Source of the DNA: Streptomyces sp. SAT1 | Lineage (GTDB): Bacteria > Actinomycetota > Actinomycetes > Streptomycetales > Streptomycetaceae | DNA length: 64,000 bases | Assembly: GCF_001654495.1 (NCBI RefSeq) | Contig: NZ_CP015849.1 | Coordinates: 2,618,501 to 2,682,500 of the forward strand | Direction: 5' to 3' | Shown: piece by piece, positions 1 through 8,467 of the stretch | Numbering within the stretch: the stretch's first letter is position 1 | Layout of the letters: each line of letters opens with the position of its first letter | Made by a program: the position numbers and the translations under genes | Notes under the pieces: generated by a model | Databases searched by the model: none | Seen by the model: the letters and a program-made list of their open reading frames with translations, nothing else | Told to the model about the DNA's origin: nothing

Positions 1-904
1 TGGAGCCCTCCGAACTCCGCTGGAGGTGCGGGAGGGCTGCCCGGGGGTCTCCGAGGCTGAGCAACGCCTCACCGGTGTGCAACTCCACTTCCGTGGTGTC
101 GATCCACCAGGTGAACGCGGGATCGTTGGCCTGTATCGAGTCCTGGAGTGCTCCCGTGGCCCGCTCCAGCGCGTCCAGGGCGCGGGCCCGGTCTCCGGCC
201 TGCGCGAGACTCCGCGCGCGCCGTACGCGGGCCATGAGCGCCACGCGGCCGCGCACCTCGCGGCCGGTCAGCATCTCGTCCGTGATCGCCATGGCCTCAC
301 CGGCGCGGCCGGCATGCACGTCGATCATGGCGATCAGGTCCAGGATGAACCACTCCAGCGGGCCGTCCCCGGCGAGCCGGGCCAGGGCGTGTGCCTCCGC
401 CAGCGTGGCGCGCGCCTCGCGGAACCGGGCGGCGTCGTGGAGCAGCCACCCGGCCACTTCCCCGATCTCCGCCACTTGGGCGAGGTGCTGTCTGTCCTCG
501 CCGGTGATCCGGCCGCGCTCCGCCTCCCACACCTGCAGGGCCGCGTCCGCCACGTGGTCCCCGCCGTGGCGGTTGTCGTGCGCGAGCAGCCACCCCACGG
601 CGTCCTGCACGTACGTGTCCGGGTCACGGTCGGCGCAGTCCGGCGGCTCAGCTTCCCCCCGGGCTCGCGCGGCCTCCCGCTCCAGGGCGCCCAGCGGCTG
701 CCCGAGCACCTGCGCGAGCGGAGGCAGCCACGCGTCCGGGATGCGCCCGCCGCGCTCCCACCGGGAGACCTCATTGCGCGTCAGGGTGGTGATCCCGGCG
801 ACGGCGCACAGCCGGTGGGCCAGGGAGCGCTGCGAGAGGCCCACGCCTGCGCGCAGGCTCGCCAGGTGCGCGCCGAACTGGGCACGTCTCGCTCGGTCGT
901 TCAT
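1..904 (-). CDS. XRE-family helix-turn-helix regulator with TPR-like C-terminus (3' end outside window)
   Basis: The frame is open from an ATG whose reverse complement lies at 902-904 to the left edge, so the gene is cut and about 300 residues are visible. The N-terminus is a Cro/C1-type helix-turn-helix: SQRSLAHRLCAVAGITTLTRNEVSRWERG gives the scaffold positions, with EVSRWERGG as the recognition-helix end. The rest is Ala/Leu/Glu-rich helices with spaced A-R-L-A-type repeats typical of the TPR tails in Streptomyces XRE regulators. It is divergent from the ATPase gene at 1064, with about 160 bases between them. The ligand and targets are unknown. The domain class is clear; the exact role is inference. 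Confidence 0.8.
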   Translation of the reverse strand, partial: MNDRARRAQFGAHLASLRAGVGLSQRSLAHRLCAVAGITTLTRNEVSRWERGGRIPDAWLPPLAQVLGQPLGALEREAARARGEAEPPDCADRDPDTYVQDAVGWLLAHDNRHGGDHVADAALQVWEAERGRITGEDRQHLAQVAEIGEVAGWLLHDAARFREARATLAEAHALARLAGDGPLEWFILDLIAMIDVHAGRAGEAMAITDEMLTGREVRGRVALMARVRRARSLAQAGDRARALDALERATGALQDSIQANDPAFTWWIDTTEVELHTGEALLSLGDPRAALPHLQRSSEGS

Positions 905-1063
905 GCGGTGCCTCCTGCCACCAAGTTACTCGCGATGGCCCCTCCCCTGGCCCCCCGTGCGGCCCCTCCCACCGATCGGGGACGCCGGTTACCTGAACGC
1001 GAAGCGTCCCGGCGACCGCGCGAACGGCCCCGGGACTCGGCCGACCTGAGAGAGCAGATCGAC

Positions 1064-1480
1064 ATGCCGCAACCTACAACCCGGACCCGCCCCACCGGCC
1101 ACCCCGGGTACTCCGAGACGCTGCCGGGAGAACCCGGGAGCGCCGCTACGGCGCGGCAGTTGGTCCGAGGCGCCTGCGCCGTCCGGGGGCTGGAGGAACT
1201 GGCCGAGGACGGCGCCCTGATCGTCTCCGAGCTGGTGTCCAACGCCGTCCGGCACGCCCGGCGCGAGAGCATCCGCGTGGTGGTGGAGCGCACGGCCCAG
1301 AACACGGTGCGCGTGGCCGTCGCGGACCTGTCCCGGGCGCGTCCGATGGAGCGCGAAGCGGACGGCGGTGACGAGGGCGGGCGCGGCCTGCGCCTCGTGG
1401 CGGCGCTGGCCGCCGACTGGGGCACGGACGTGCGGCGCTGGGGCAAGGTCGTGTGGGCGGACCTGGAGGGGCGCGGATGA
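1064..1480 (+). CDS. ATP-binding anti-sigma-factor-like protein (HATPase_c_3)
   Basis: A 138-residue single-domain GHKL ATPase of the RsbW/SpoIIAB-like family common in Streptomyces. The N-box is ELVSNAVRHA (about residues 62-71) and the G-box region is GGRGLRLVAALAADWG near residue 110. The open frame extends far upstream, but ATG 1064 is chosen because coding character and homology begin there. Such proteins act as cytosolic anti-sigma factors or kinases of STAS-domain antagonists; the partner here is not visible. The stop overlaps the ATG of the next small gene by four bases (ATGA), so the two are translationally coupled. Confidence 0.8.
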   Translation: MPQPTTRTRPTGHPGYSETLPGEPGSAATARQLVRGACAVRGLEELAEDGALIVSELVSNAVRHARRESIRVVVERTAQNTVRVAVADLSRARPMEREADGGDEGGRGLRLVAALAADWGTDVRRWGKVVWADLEGRG

Positions 1481-1650
1481 CCGTCGAAGAGACGCCCGGT
1501 CGAAGCCTGGCCCGAGCGCACCTGTCGCAGCTGATCGAGTTGTTCGGCTCGGACGGGTGCCTGCGCATCAGCCCCGCCTCCGAGCCCGACGCGACCGGCT
1601 GGGCTCCGGCTCCCGACTCCGAGGGCGGGGAGCCGGAGGAGGACGAATAG
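1477..1650 (+). CDS. Small acidic protein of unknown function, coupled to the ATPase
   Basis: A 57-residue protein starting at an ATG that overlaps the stop of the ATPase gene. It has a helical N-terminal half (ARAHLSQLIELFGSDGCLRI) and a very acidic C-terminus ending EGGEPEEDE. Short acidic proteins downstream of HATPase genes are frequent in Streptomyces, but no function is known to me. It could be a partner or regulator of the ATPase; that is only inferred from the coupling. Confidence 0.55.
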   Translation: MTVEETPGRSLARAHLSQLIELFGSDGCLRISPASEPDATGWAPAPDSEGGEPEEDE

Positions 1651-1652
1651 GG

Positions 1653-1685
1653 CAGCGGTCCGGGGTTCGAGTCCTGGCGGCGCAC
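1653..1685 (+). other. Remnant resembling the 3' end of a tRNA-Lys gene
   Basis: The segment contains a T-arm: stem CCGGG, loop TTCGAGT, stem CCTGG, followed by CGGCGCAC, which resembles the 3' acceptor strand of Streptomyces tRNA-Lys as I remember it. The 5' half of a tRNA is absent; the preceding bases are the end of a reading frame. A terminator follows directly, as after a real tRNA gene. Partial tRNA 3' ends are typical attachment-site scars of integrative elements, but no integrase is visible here. It could also be chance similarity. Confidence 0.45.
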
Positions 1686-1693
1686 GACACCGG

Positions 1694-1722
1694 AAGGCCC
1701 CTCGGGCGAGCGAGGGGCCCTC
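1694..1722 (+). terminator. Rho-independent-type hairpin
   Basis: A perfect 9-bp stem (GGCCCCTCG at 1696-1704 with CGAGGGGCC at 1711-1719) and a 6-base loop. It lies just after the tRNA-like remnant and the small gene ending at 1650, and would isolate them from the cslA operon. Confidence 0.75.
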
Positions 1723-1878
1723 CGCGTTCCCCGGTCACCGCCCCCCACCCCCGCTCGCACTCATGTGCACCCCCCGAAGGCGCGGCTTCCGCGCGTCGAG
1801 TGCCGTCGGGCCGGGCAGCCATGCAACCGGTACGAAACGGGATCGACACGCGCCGGACCGCGCGTGGGGGGATGAGTC

Positions 1879-3753
1879 ATGACATCGACGCCGCCGCCGG
1901 GCGCCCGGCACCGCAGCGGCAGCACCACCGGGGCGTTCCGCACGATCAGGAGCACCCTGCCCAGATACGACTACGAGCACCACAGCCGGCTGGCCGGACC
2001 GCTCACCCGGCCCGACCCGGACCGCCCCTACCGGGTGCGCCACCGCTCCCTGCTGGCCCAGGAGCCGCACCGGGTCCGGGTCACGCTGATGCTGGTGGCC
2101 GCGCCGCTGCTCTCCCTGGTCCTGCTGGCCTGGCTGATGCAGCCCGCCCACTGGACCGAGCGCGACCATCCGGCCCACTCCTGGCTGCCGTTCCTGGACG
2201 CGGTGATGCTGGTCTCGATCGGCCTGATCGAGCTCTTCCGCTGTGTGAACGTGCTGTCCAACGCGCACGCCACCCTGGTCGCCCGCGACCCCGTCCCGGT
2301 GGTGCCGGAGAGCGGCACCCGGGTCGCCTTCCTCACCACGTTCGTGCCCGGCAAGGAGCCGCTGGAGCTGGCCGCCAGGACGCTGCGGGCCGCCGTCCGG
2401 CTGCGGCACCGGGGCGTCATGCACGTATGGCTGCTCGACGAGGGCGACGACCCCGGGGCGAAGGCGCTCTGCGCGCGCCTGGGCGTGCACCACTTCACCC
2501 GCCGGGGCGTCGAGCGCTGGAACCGGCCCAGCGGCCCGCACCGGGCCAGGACCAAGCACGGCAACTACAACGCCTGGCTCCAGGCGCACGGCGGCGCCTA
2601 CGACGTCCTCGCCTCCGTCGACACCGACCATGTGCCGCTGCCCAACTACCTGGAGCGGATGCTCGGTTACTTCCGCGACCCGGACGTCGGCTTCGTCGTC
2701 GGACCGCAGGTCTACGGCAACTACGACACCTTCGTCACCAAGGCCGCCGAGTCGCAGCAGTTCCTCTTCCACGCGCTGATCCAGCGCGCCGGGAACCGCT
2801 ACGGCGCCCCCATGTTCGTCGGCACCTGCAACGCCGTGCGGATCAGTGCCCTGAAGCAGATCGGCGGGCTGCACGACTCGATCACCGAGGACATGGCGAC
2901 CGGCTTCGAGATGCACCGCGCCAAGAACCCCGCGACCGGCCGCCGGTGGAAGTCCGTGTACACCCCGGACGTGCTCGCGGTCGGCGAGGGCCCCGCCTCC
3001 TGGACGGACTTCTTCTCCCAGCAACTGCGCTGGTCCCGGGGGACGTACGAGACGATCCTCACGCAGTACTGGAAGGGCTTCGGCTCGCTGCCGCCGGGCC
3101 GCCTCCTCAACTACACGATGCTGGTCGCCTTCTATCCGCTGTCCGCGCTCAACTGGATCCTGGCCGCGCTGAGCTGCGCGCTCTTCCTGGGCCTCGGCGC
3201 CTCGGGCGTGAACATCGACCCCGTGGTCTGGCTGATGCTGTACGGGAACGCGTCCGCGCTCCAGATCGGCCTGTACGTCTGGAACCGCCGGCACAACGTC
3301 TCCCCGCACGAACCCGAGGGCTCCGGCGGGGTGGCCGGCATGGTGATGTCGGCGCTGTCCGCGCCGGTGTACGCCCGCGCGCTGCTGGACGCGATGCTGC
3401 GCCGCCCCAGCCGGTTCGTGGTGACGCCCAAGGGCGCGGCGCACAGCCCGGACACGCTGTTCGGCACGTTCCGTGTGCACTGGTTCTTCGTGCTGGTCTT
3501 CGGCGGCTCGATCGTGGCCGGGATCGTCCGCGGGCACTCCCACCCGGCGATGCTCACCTGGGCCGGGCTAGCCCTGCTGATCACCCTCTCCCCCGTCGCC
3601 GTCCGGCTCTGCTCGCCGCGGCGGCCAGGGACCGGACCCGGGCGGGAGGCACACCCGGCGCAGCCGACGAACTCGGCGCACGCGGCGCCTTCGGCGCGGG
3701 ACGCCGCGCCCCGGGCGTACGCCGGGCACGGGACGGGAGGGCGTGAGGCATGA
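1879..3753 (+). CDS. cslA: Cellulose-synthase-like glycosyltransferase (family 2) CslA
   Basis: A membrane processive GT2 enzyme of 624 residues that polymerises a beta-glucan-like polysaccharide at hyphal tips. The family motifs are intact: acidic LLDEGDD near 185-191, DTD at 248-250, TED at 336-338 and QQLRW at 381-385. Hydrophobic helices lie before the catalytic loop (about 68-87 and 104-122) and several follow it, with a Pro/Ala-rich tail. ATG 1879 is preceded by a GGGGGG purine run. The stop overlaps the start of glxA, matching the known Streptomyces cslA-glxA operon in which both products are needed for tip glycan deposition. Upstream, 1723-1878 carries no gene and should hold the promoter. 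Confidence 0.93.
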   Translation: MTSTPPPGARHRSGSTTGAFRTIRSTLPRYDYEHHSRLAGPLTRPDPDRPYRVRHRSLLAQEPHRVRVTLMLVAAPLLSLVLLAWLMQPAHWTERDHPAHSWLPFLDAVMLVSIGLIELFRCVNVLSNAHATLVARDPVPVVPESGTRVAFLTTFVPGKEPLELAARTLRAAVRLRHRGVMHVWLLDEGDDPGAKALCARLGVHHFTRRGVERWNRPSGPHRARTKHGNYNAWLQAHGGAYDVLASVDTDHVPLPNYLERMLGYFRDPDVGFVVGPQVYGNYDTFVTKAAESQQFLFHALIQRAGNRYGAPMFVGTCNAVRISALKQIGGLHDSITEDMATGFEMHRAKNPATGRRWKSVYTPDVLAVGEGPASWTDFFSQQLRWSRGTYETILTQYWKGFGSLPPGRLLNYTMLVAFYPLSALNWILAALSCALFLGLGASGVNIDPVVWLMLYGNASALQIGLYVWNRRHNVSPHEPEGSGGVAGMVMSALSAPVYARALLDAMLRRPSRFVVTPKGAAHSPDTLFGTFRVHWFFVLVFGGSIVAGIVRGHSHPAMLTWAGLALLITLSPVAVRLCSPRRPGTGPGREAHPAQPTNSAHAAPSARDAAPRAYAGHGTGGREA

Positions 3754-5684
3754 GGGACCGGGCCGGTCTGCGCCGGGCCCGCCGGGTCGGGCTCGGCGCC
3801 GTGGTGGTGCTCGCCCTGGCCGGGATGAACGGGCCGTGGCTCTACCGCTTCGGCGCGCAGCGCTACCACCAGTACAAGATCGACGAGCCGGGATACAAGG
3901 CGTCCCACGGCCACTGGGACATCGTGGAGTTCCCGAAGGAGTACCGGCAGGACACCATCCACGCGGTGCTCCTGCACACCGGGAAGGTGCTGCTGGTCGC
4001 GGGCTCGGGCAACAACCAGGCGAACTTCGACGCCAGGCGGTTCGACTCCCGGCTGTGGGACCCGGTGAAGGGCACCGTCAAGAAGGTGCCCACACCGACC
4101 GACCTGTTCTGCACGGGCCACACCCAGCTCGCGGACGGCAGCATCCTGATCGCGGGCGGCACCAAGCGCTACGAGAAGCTGAAGGGCGACGTCACCAAGG
4201 CCGGCGGTCTGATGATCGTCCACAACGAGAACCCGGACGAGCCGGTCACCCTGCCCGCGGGCACCCGCTTCACCGGGAAGGCCAACGGCAGGACGTTCGT
4301 CTCCAGGGACCCGGTGCTCGTCCCGCGCGCGAGGAAGAACTTCGACCGGACCGGGAGGTTCCTCGGCAACACCCCGGGACTCGGCCGGATCTACGTCGAG
4401 GCCGAGCACCGCGGCACCCGCTACGAGACCGGCACCCAGGACAACTACCGCGTCCAGGGCCTGACCGGCGCCGACGCCCGCAACACCTACGGCATCGCGC
4501 AGAAGCTCGCCCTGGACAAGAAGGACTTCCAGGGGATCCGGGACACCTTCGAGTTCGACCCGGTCGCCGAGAAGTACGTCAAGGCCGACCCGATGCACGA
4601 GGCCCGCTGGTACCCGACGCTCACCACCCTCGGCGACGGGAAGGTGCTCGGCGTCTCCGGTCTGGACGACATCGGCCAGCTGGTCCCCGGCAAGAACGAG
4701 CTCTTCGACCCGGCGACCCGGACGTGGGCGTACACACCGAAGGCCCGTCAGTTCCCGACCTACCCGGCGCTGTTCCTGATGCAGGACGGCAGGCTCTTCT
4801 ACTCCGGGTCCAACGCGGGCTACGGGCCCGCTGACGTGGGCCGCGCCCCGGGCGTGTGGGACGTGGACAGCAACCGGTTCACCCCGCTGCCCGGACTGAG
4901 CGACCCGGACCTGATGGAGACGTCCGGCACGGTGCTGCTGCCGCCCGCCCAGGACGAGCGGTACCTGGTCATCGGCGGCGGGGGCGTCGGGGAGTCCGCG
5001 CGCTCCAGCCGCAGGACCCGGCTGATCGACCTGAAGGCGGCGCACCCGCGCTTCACCGACGGCCCCTCGCTGGACCGGGGCACCCGCTACCCGCAGGCGT
5101 CGGTCCTGCCCGACGACACCGTGCTGGTCTCCGGCGGCTCCGAGGACTACCGGGGGCGCGGCGCCTCCGACATCCTCCAGGCCCGGCTGTACGACCCGCG
5201 CACCGGCGCCTTCCGCCGGGTCGCCGATCCGCTGGTGGGCCGCGACTACCACTCCGGTTCGCTGCTGCTGCCGGACGGCCGGGTGATGTTCTTCGGCTCC
5301 GACCCGCTCTACGGCGACAAGGCCGGCACCAGGCCGGGCACCTTCGAGCAGCGCATCGAGATCTACACCCCGCCCTACCTGTACCGGGGCGCGCGGCCCG
5401 CCCTGTCCGGCGGCCCGGGGACCGTGGCGCGCGGCGCCCCGGCCACCTTCGTCTCGCGGGACGCCGCGACGATCAGGAAGGCCCGGCTGATCCGGCCGAG
5501 CGCCTCCACGCACGTCACGGACGTGGACCAGCGCTCGATCGCGCTGGACTTCACGGTGTCGGGCGACCGGGTCACCGTACGGGTGCCGGAGAACCGGAAC
5601 CTGGTGCAGCCGGGCTGGTACATGCTGTTCGTGGACGACGCCCGGGGCACGCCCAGTGTCGCCCGGTGGGTGCGGGTCCGGTGA
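3750..5684 (+). CDS. glxA: Radical copper oxidase GlxA (galactose-oxidase-like)
   Basis: A 644-residue mono-copper oxidase with an N-terminal signal anchor (about residues 13-30) and a kelch-type beta-propeller with C-terminal DUF1929-like domain. The cofactor cysteine is in DLFCTGH at residue 121, the position I recall for the Tyr-Cys crosslink of S. lividans GlxA; a Trp in ARWYPT at about 287 probably corresponds to the stacking Trp. Repeated GG-x-x-x and W-x-P blade motifs run through the middle, and the C-terminal half carries VGRDYHSG. It is exported and acts with CslA on the tip glycan. The ATG overlaps the cslA stop (ATGA). Confidence 0.93.
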   Translation: MRDRAGLRRARRVGLGAVVVLALAGMNGPWLYRFGAQRYHQYKIDEPGYKASHGHWDIVEFPKEYRQDTIHAVLLHTGKVLLVAGSGNNQANFDARRFDSRLWDPVKGTVKKVPTPTDLFCTGHTQLADGSILIAGGTKRYEKLKGDVTKAGGLMIVHNENPDEPVTLPAGTRFTGKANGRTFVSRDPVLVPRARKNFDRTGRFLGNTPGLGRIYVEAEHRGTRYETGTQDNYRVQGLTGADARNTYGIAQKLALDKKDFQGIRDTFEFDPVAEKYVKADPMHEARWYPTLTTLGDGKVLGVSGLDDIGQLVPGKNELFDPATRTWAYTPKARQFPTYPALFLMQDGRLFYSGSNAGYGPADVGRAPGVWDVDSNRFTPLPGLSDPDLMETSGTVLLPPAQDERYLVIGGGGVGESARSSRRTRLIDLKAAHPRFTDGPSLDRGTRYPQASVLPDDTVLVSGGSEDYRGRGASDILQARLYDPRTGAFRRVADPLVGRDYHSGSLLLPDGRVMFFGSDPLYGDKAGTRPGTFEQRIEIYTPPYLYRGARPALSGGPGTVARGAPATFVSRDAATIRKARLIRPSASTHVTDVDQRSIALDFTVSGDRVTVRVPENRNLVQPGWYMLFVDDARGTPSVARWVRVR

Positions 5685-5707
5685 GCCGCGCACCCGGCCC
5701 CGGGCGC

Positions 5708-6730
5708 CTACCGGGCCGCTCCCGCCAGCGCGAGGGCGTACTCCTCCCACCAGTCGCCCGCCTTCGGGCCGCCCTTGCAGGTGCCGTCGGACTCGCCGGG
5801 GCGCTTGACCCAGAGGTAGGCGTCGGCGAGCGGGTCGGCGGTCCGTGTCGTGGGCGGCTCGCCGAGGGCCCGGCCGGGCGGGTTGCACCAGCGTTCGCCG
5901 GGGTCGCCGTCCGTGGCGGGGCCGTTGCCGTTGCGGCTGGTGTCGACGACGAAGTGCTTGCCGCCGGTCAGCGCGGAGAGCTGTCGGCCGTAGGCGAGCG
6001 ACCGGCCGGTGGAGTAGAAGTTGGCGACGTTGACGGCGAAGCCGTCCGCCTGTTCGACGCCCGCCCGCCGCAGCGGCTCGTGGATCTGGCCGGGCCGGCC
6101 CCAGCCGGGGTTGCCCGCGTCCAGGTAGACCTCGGTGCGCCCGAGGGACTTGAGGGTGGCGACGGCCCCGGCGAGCAGGTCGTAGCGCTCCTCCTGGAAC
6201 TCGGCCGGGGTGCAGCCGTCCACCAGGTGCGGCACGGCGTCCGGCTCCAGCACCACCGTGGCGGCGCGGCCGCCGATGCCGCGGGCCACCGCGGCGATCC
6301 AGGCCCGGTAGGCGTCGCCGTCGGCGGCGCCGCCGCGCGAGTAGCGGCCGCAGTCGCGGTGCGGGATGTCGTACAGGACGAGCAGCGCGGTGCGGCCCGC
6401 CCGGTCGGCGGCCTCGGTGAAGCCGCGCGCCTCCCGCTCGGGGTTCTCCGGTCCGATCCACTGGCCGGTGGGCTGCTCGGCGATCCTGCGGAGCAGCGCG
6501 GCCTCGTCCGTGCGCCCGGCCCGGACCAGACCTGCGAGGCGGCGGGCCGCCGTGCTGTCCGGGTTCACCCAGTACGGGTCACCGGCCGCCCCGGGCCGCT
6601 GGGTGACCGCCGCGCCCGCCCCGTCGTCCCCGCCCGGGGACGCCGAGGAGCACCCGGCCGCCAGCAGCGCCGCCCCCAGCACCACCGCCGCCGCGCGGAC
6701 GCGCCCGCGGGCCCCCTTGTGGCCGTGCAT
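5708..6730 (-). CDS. cslZ: Glycoside hydrolase family 6 endoglucanase, lipoprotein (CslZ)
   Basis: A 340-residue protein with a lipoprotein signal (ALLAAGC, Cys about 27) followed by a GH6 domain. Recognisable GH6 blocks are WIGPENPERE, ALLVLYDIPHRDCG with the conserved DCG, TVVLEPDAVPH with the catalytic-acid Asp, VDTSRNGNGP and PGERWCNPPGRALG. It faces the end of glxA across 23 bases. In Streptomyces the csl locus includes this endoglucanase, thought to trim or release the CslA product outside the membrane. The assignment combines family motifs and synteny. Confidence 0.88.
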   Translation of the reverse strand: MHGHKGARGRVRAAAVVLGAALLAAGCSSASPGGDDGAGAAVTQRPGAAGDPYWVNPDSTAARRLAGLVRAGRTDEAALLRRIAEQPTGQWIGPENPEREARGFTEAADRAGRTALLVLYDIPHRDCGRYSRGGAADGDAYRAWIAAVARGIGGRAATVVLEPDAVPHLVDGCTPAEFQEERYDLLAGAVATLKSLGRTEVYLDAGNPGWGRPGQIHEPLRRAGVEQADGFAVNVANFYSTGRSLAYGRQLSALTGGKHFVVDTSRNGNGPATDGDPGERWCNPPGRALGEPPTTRTADPLADAYLWVKRPGESDGTCKGGPKAGDWWEEYALALAGAAR

Positions 6731-6829
6731 ACGACTCCCCCTCGTCCCCCTCGTCCCCGCCGGCGCATTCGACCCTTCAGGCGCATACGGCGCATTCGCC
6801 GCGTTCCATGCTGCCAGGCGACGGCGGTC

Positions 6830-7066
6830 TCACGGGCCGGTTCGGGTGAGGTACGCCGAGACGGCGGGGCCGGGCAGCTCGGCGCGCCGGTCCGGGTGGT
6901 CCTGGGCGGGCCGGCCGACCGCGGCCATGTCCCCGGTCGTCGGCACGGCCGGTGACCGCTGTACGTCGGCCGAGGCGCCCCACTGCCACAGCGCGAGCAG
7001 CAGCGCCACCCAGAGCACCGCGGCGAGGAGGCGGCCGGCGCCGCGGAAGCGTTCGGTGTACGACAT
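6830..7066 (-). pseudogene. Class F sortase remnant with the catalytic domain deleted
   Basis: A 78-residue reading frame starting at ATG 7066. It has an N-terminal membrane helix (LLAAVLWVALLLALWQWG), a short linker with PTTGDMAAVGRP, and then ends PAVSAYLTRTGP. From memory, both ends resemble the start and finish of Streptomyces class F sortases, which are about 200-230 residues long; the catalytic His and TLxTC-type Cys region is absent. The frame is intact, so it may still be translated as a small membrane protein. The deletion reading is inference and depends on comparison with relatives; otherwise call it a hypothetical membrane protein. Confidence 0.45.
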
Positions 7067-7093
7067 CGTGATCCCGTCCTTCAGTGCTCGCCT

Positions 7094-7456
7094 TCAGTGC
7101 TCGGTGCGCCGCCGGCCGCGCCCGCTCGCGCCGTCTCCGGCGCGGGCGGCGCGGGCCCGGGGCAGGAGGACGACGGCGGCCGCGGCGGCGCCCGCGAGGA
7201 CCAGCCCGGTCACCGCGTGCGCCGTGCCGGGCAGGGGTGCGACGGCGTGTGCGGCGGGGGTGGGCCGCGCCGGGGAGGGCTCCGGGTGCGCCGCCCGTGC
7301 GGGTGCGGCGGCGGGCGCGGCCGCCGCTGACGGCGCCGCGGGGCTGCCGCCGGCCCCGGCGGTGCCGTCGCCGGTGCCGGAGGCGGGGCCCAGGGCCGGT
7401 GCGAAGGCGCCGGCCACCAGCAGTCCTGTACAGAGTGTCAGGCGCAGTGAACCCAT
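7094..7456 (-). CDS. Secreted or membrane-anchored Ala/Pro-rich protein, possible sortase partner
   Basis: A 120-residue protein. ATG 7456 is preferred over longer in-frame starts because GGAGG lies just upstream and a signal peptide follows at once (LRLTLCTGLLVAGAFAPA). The middle is Ala/Pro/Gly-rich and disordered. The C-terminus has LPGT, a hydrophobic helix (TGLVLAGAAAAAVVLL) and an Arg-rich tail, the layout of a cell-wall sorting signal, although LPGTA is not a canonical LPXTG or LAXTG. It lies 27 bases upstream of the sortase remnant and is probably co-transcribed with it. Confidence 0.55.
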   Translation of the reverse strand: MGSLRLTLCTGLLVAGAFAPALGPASGTGDGTAGAGGSPAAPSAAAAPAAAPARAAHPEPSPARPTPAAHAVAPLPGTAHAVTGLVLAGAAAAAVVLLPRARAARAGDGASGRGRRRTEH

Positions 7457-7547
7457 CGTGAGACCTCCGGGTACCAGGAGACTCCACGGCAGGGGCGTCC
7501 GCATCCGCAACGGGCCGGTGCTGCTCCGAACGGGTGAGCACATGGTG

Positions 7548-7578
7548 CAGCGCCCGCCCGGATGCCGGGCGGGCGCTG
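7548..7578 (-). terminator. Strong hairpin terminator after the HAD-IIA gene
   Basis: A perfect 14-bp GC-rich inverted repeat (7548-7561 with 7565-7578) around a 3-base ATG loop. It lies about 35 bases past the stop of the minus-strand HAD gene at 7614, so it probably ends that transcript. Confidence 0.75.
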
Positions 7579-7613
7579 GACCGGAAGGCGGGGTGCCGCC
7601 GCTGGGCCCGCGC

Positions 7614-8393
7614 TCAGATCTGCTCCACGAGGTCGGCGATGGAGGCGACGACCTCGGAGGGGCGGAACGGGTAGCGGTCGACGTCGTCGGGCTGGGTCAC
7701 GCCGGACAGCACCAGGAAGGTGCGCATCCCGGCCTCCAGACCGGCGAGCACATCCGTGTCCATCCGGTCCCCGATCATGGCGGAGGTCTCCGAGTGGGCG
7801 CCGATCGCGTTCAGCCCGGCCCGCATCATCAGCGGGTTGGGCTTGCCGACGAAGTACGGCTTCTTGCCGGTCGCCGCGGTGATCAGCGCGGCGACCGAGC
7901 CGGTGGCGGGCAGGTCGCCCTCCACCGACGGTCCGACGTTGTCGGGGTTGGTGGCGATGAACCGGGCCCCGTCGTTGATCAGGCGCACGGCCTTGGTCAG
8001 CGCCTCGAAGGAGTACGTACGGGTCTCGCCGAGGATCACGAAGTCGGGCTCGTGGTCGGTGAGGATGTACCCGACGTCGTGCAGCGCGGTGGTCAGACCG
8101 GCCTCGCCGATGACGTAGGCGCTGCCGCCGGGCCGCTGGTCGTCCAGGAACTGCGCGGTGGCCAGGGCCGAGGTCCAGATGTTGTCCACCGGTACGTCCA
8201 GTCCCATCCGGCGCAGCCTGGCGTGCAGGTCGCGCTGGGTGTAGATGGAGTTGTTGGTGAGCACCAGGAACGGACGGCCCGAGTCGCGCAGCTTCTTCAG
8301 GAAGGCGTCGGCGCCGGGGATCGGGACACCCTCGTGGATCAGTACACCGTCCATGTCGGTGAGCCACGACTCGATGGGCTTGCGGTCTGCCAT
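7614..8393 (-). CDS. HAD-IIA (NagD-like) phosphatase
   Basis: 259 residues, a full-length HAD-IIA hydrolase. Motif I is LTDMDGVL (residues 11-18), motif II is in LVLTNNS, motif III is the Lys of GKPNP and motif IV is GDRMDTDV. Such enzymes hydrolyse sugar, nucleotide or aryl phosphates; the natural substrate cannot be read from sequence. ATG 8393 begins MADRKPIESWLTD, the usual family start. It sits 74 bases downstream of the phosphonate transport operon on the same strand, but nothing else ties it to that pathway. Confidence 0.87.
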   Translation of the reverse strand: MADRKPIESWLTDMDGVLIHEGVPIPGADAFLKKLRDSGRPFLVLTNNSIYTQRDLHARLRRMGLDVPVDNIWTSALATAQFLDDQRPGGSAYVIGEAGLTTALHDVGYILTDHEPDFVILGETRTYSFEALTKAVRLINDGARFIATNPDNVGPSVEGDLPATGSVAALITAATGKKPYFVGKPNPLMMRAGLNAIGAHSETSAMIGDRMDTDVLAGLEAGMRTFLVLSGVTQPDDVDRYPFRPSEVVASIADLVEQI

Positions 8394-8467
8394 GGGCTTC
8401 GGTCTCCTGCCGTACGCGGGCCTGCGTGGCCCCAGCCTAACCAGTGGCCCGATCTTGCCGGAACGGT

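Noticed and set aside
1..1650. Integrative-element genes to go with the tRNA remnant
   Set aside because: The visible genes are common chromosomal regulators; no integrase, excisionase or replication gene is in the window, so the att-site idea stays tentative.
3132..6461. A 1109-residue minus-strand frame across cslA, glxA and cslZ
   Set aside because: Arg/Gly/Ala/Val-rich shadow of real genes in high-GC DNA; no domain, and the plus-strand cslA/glxA motifs are unambiguous.
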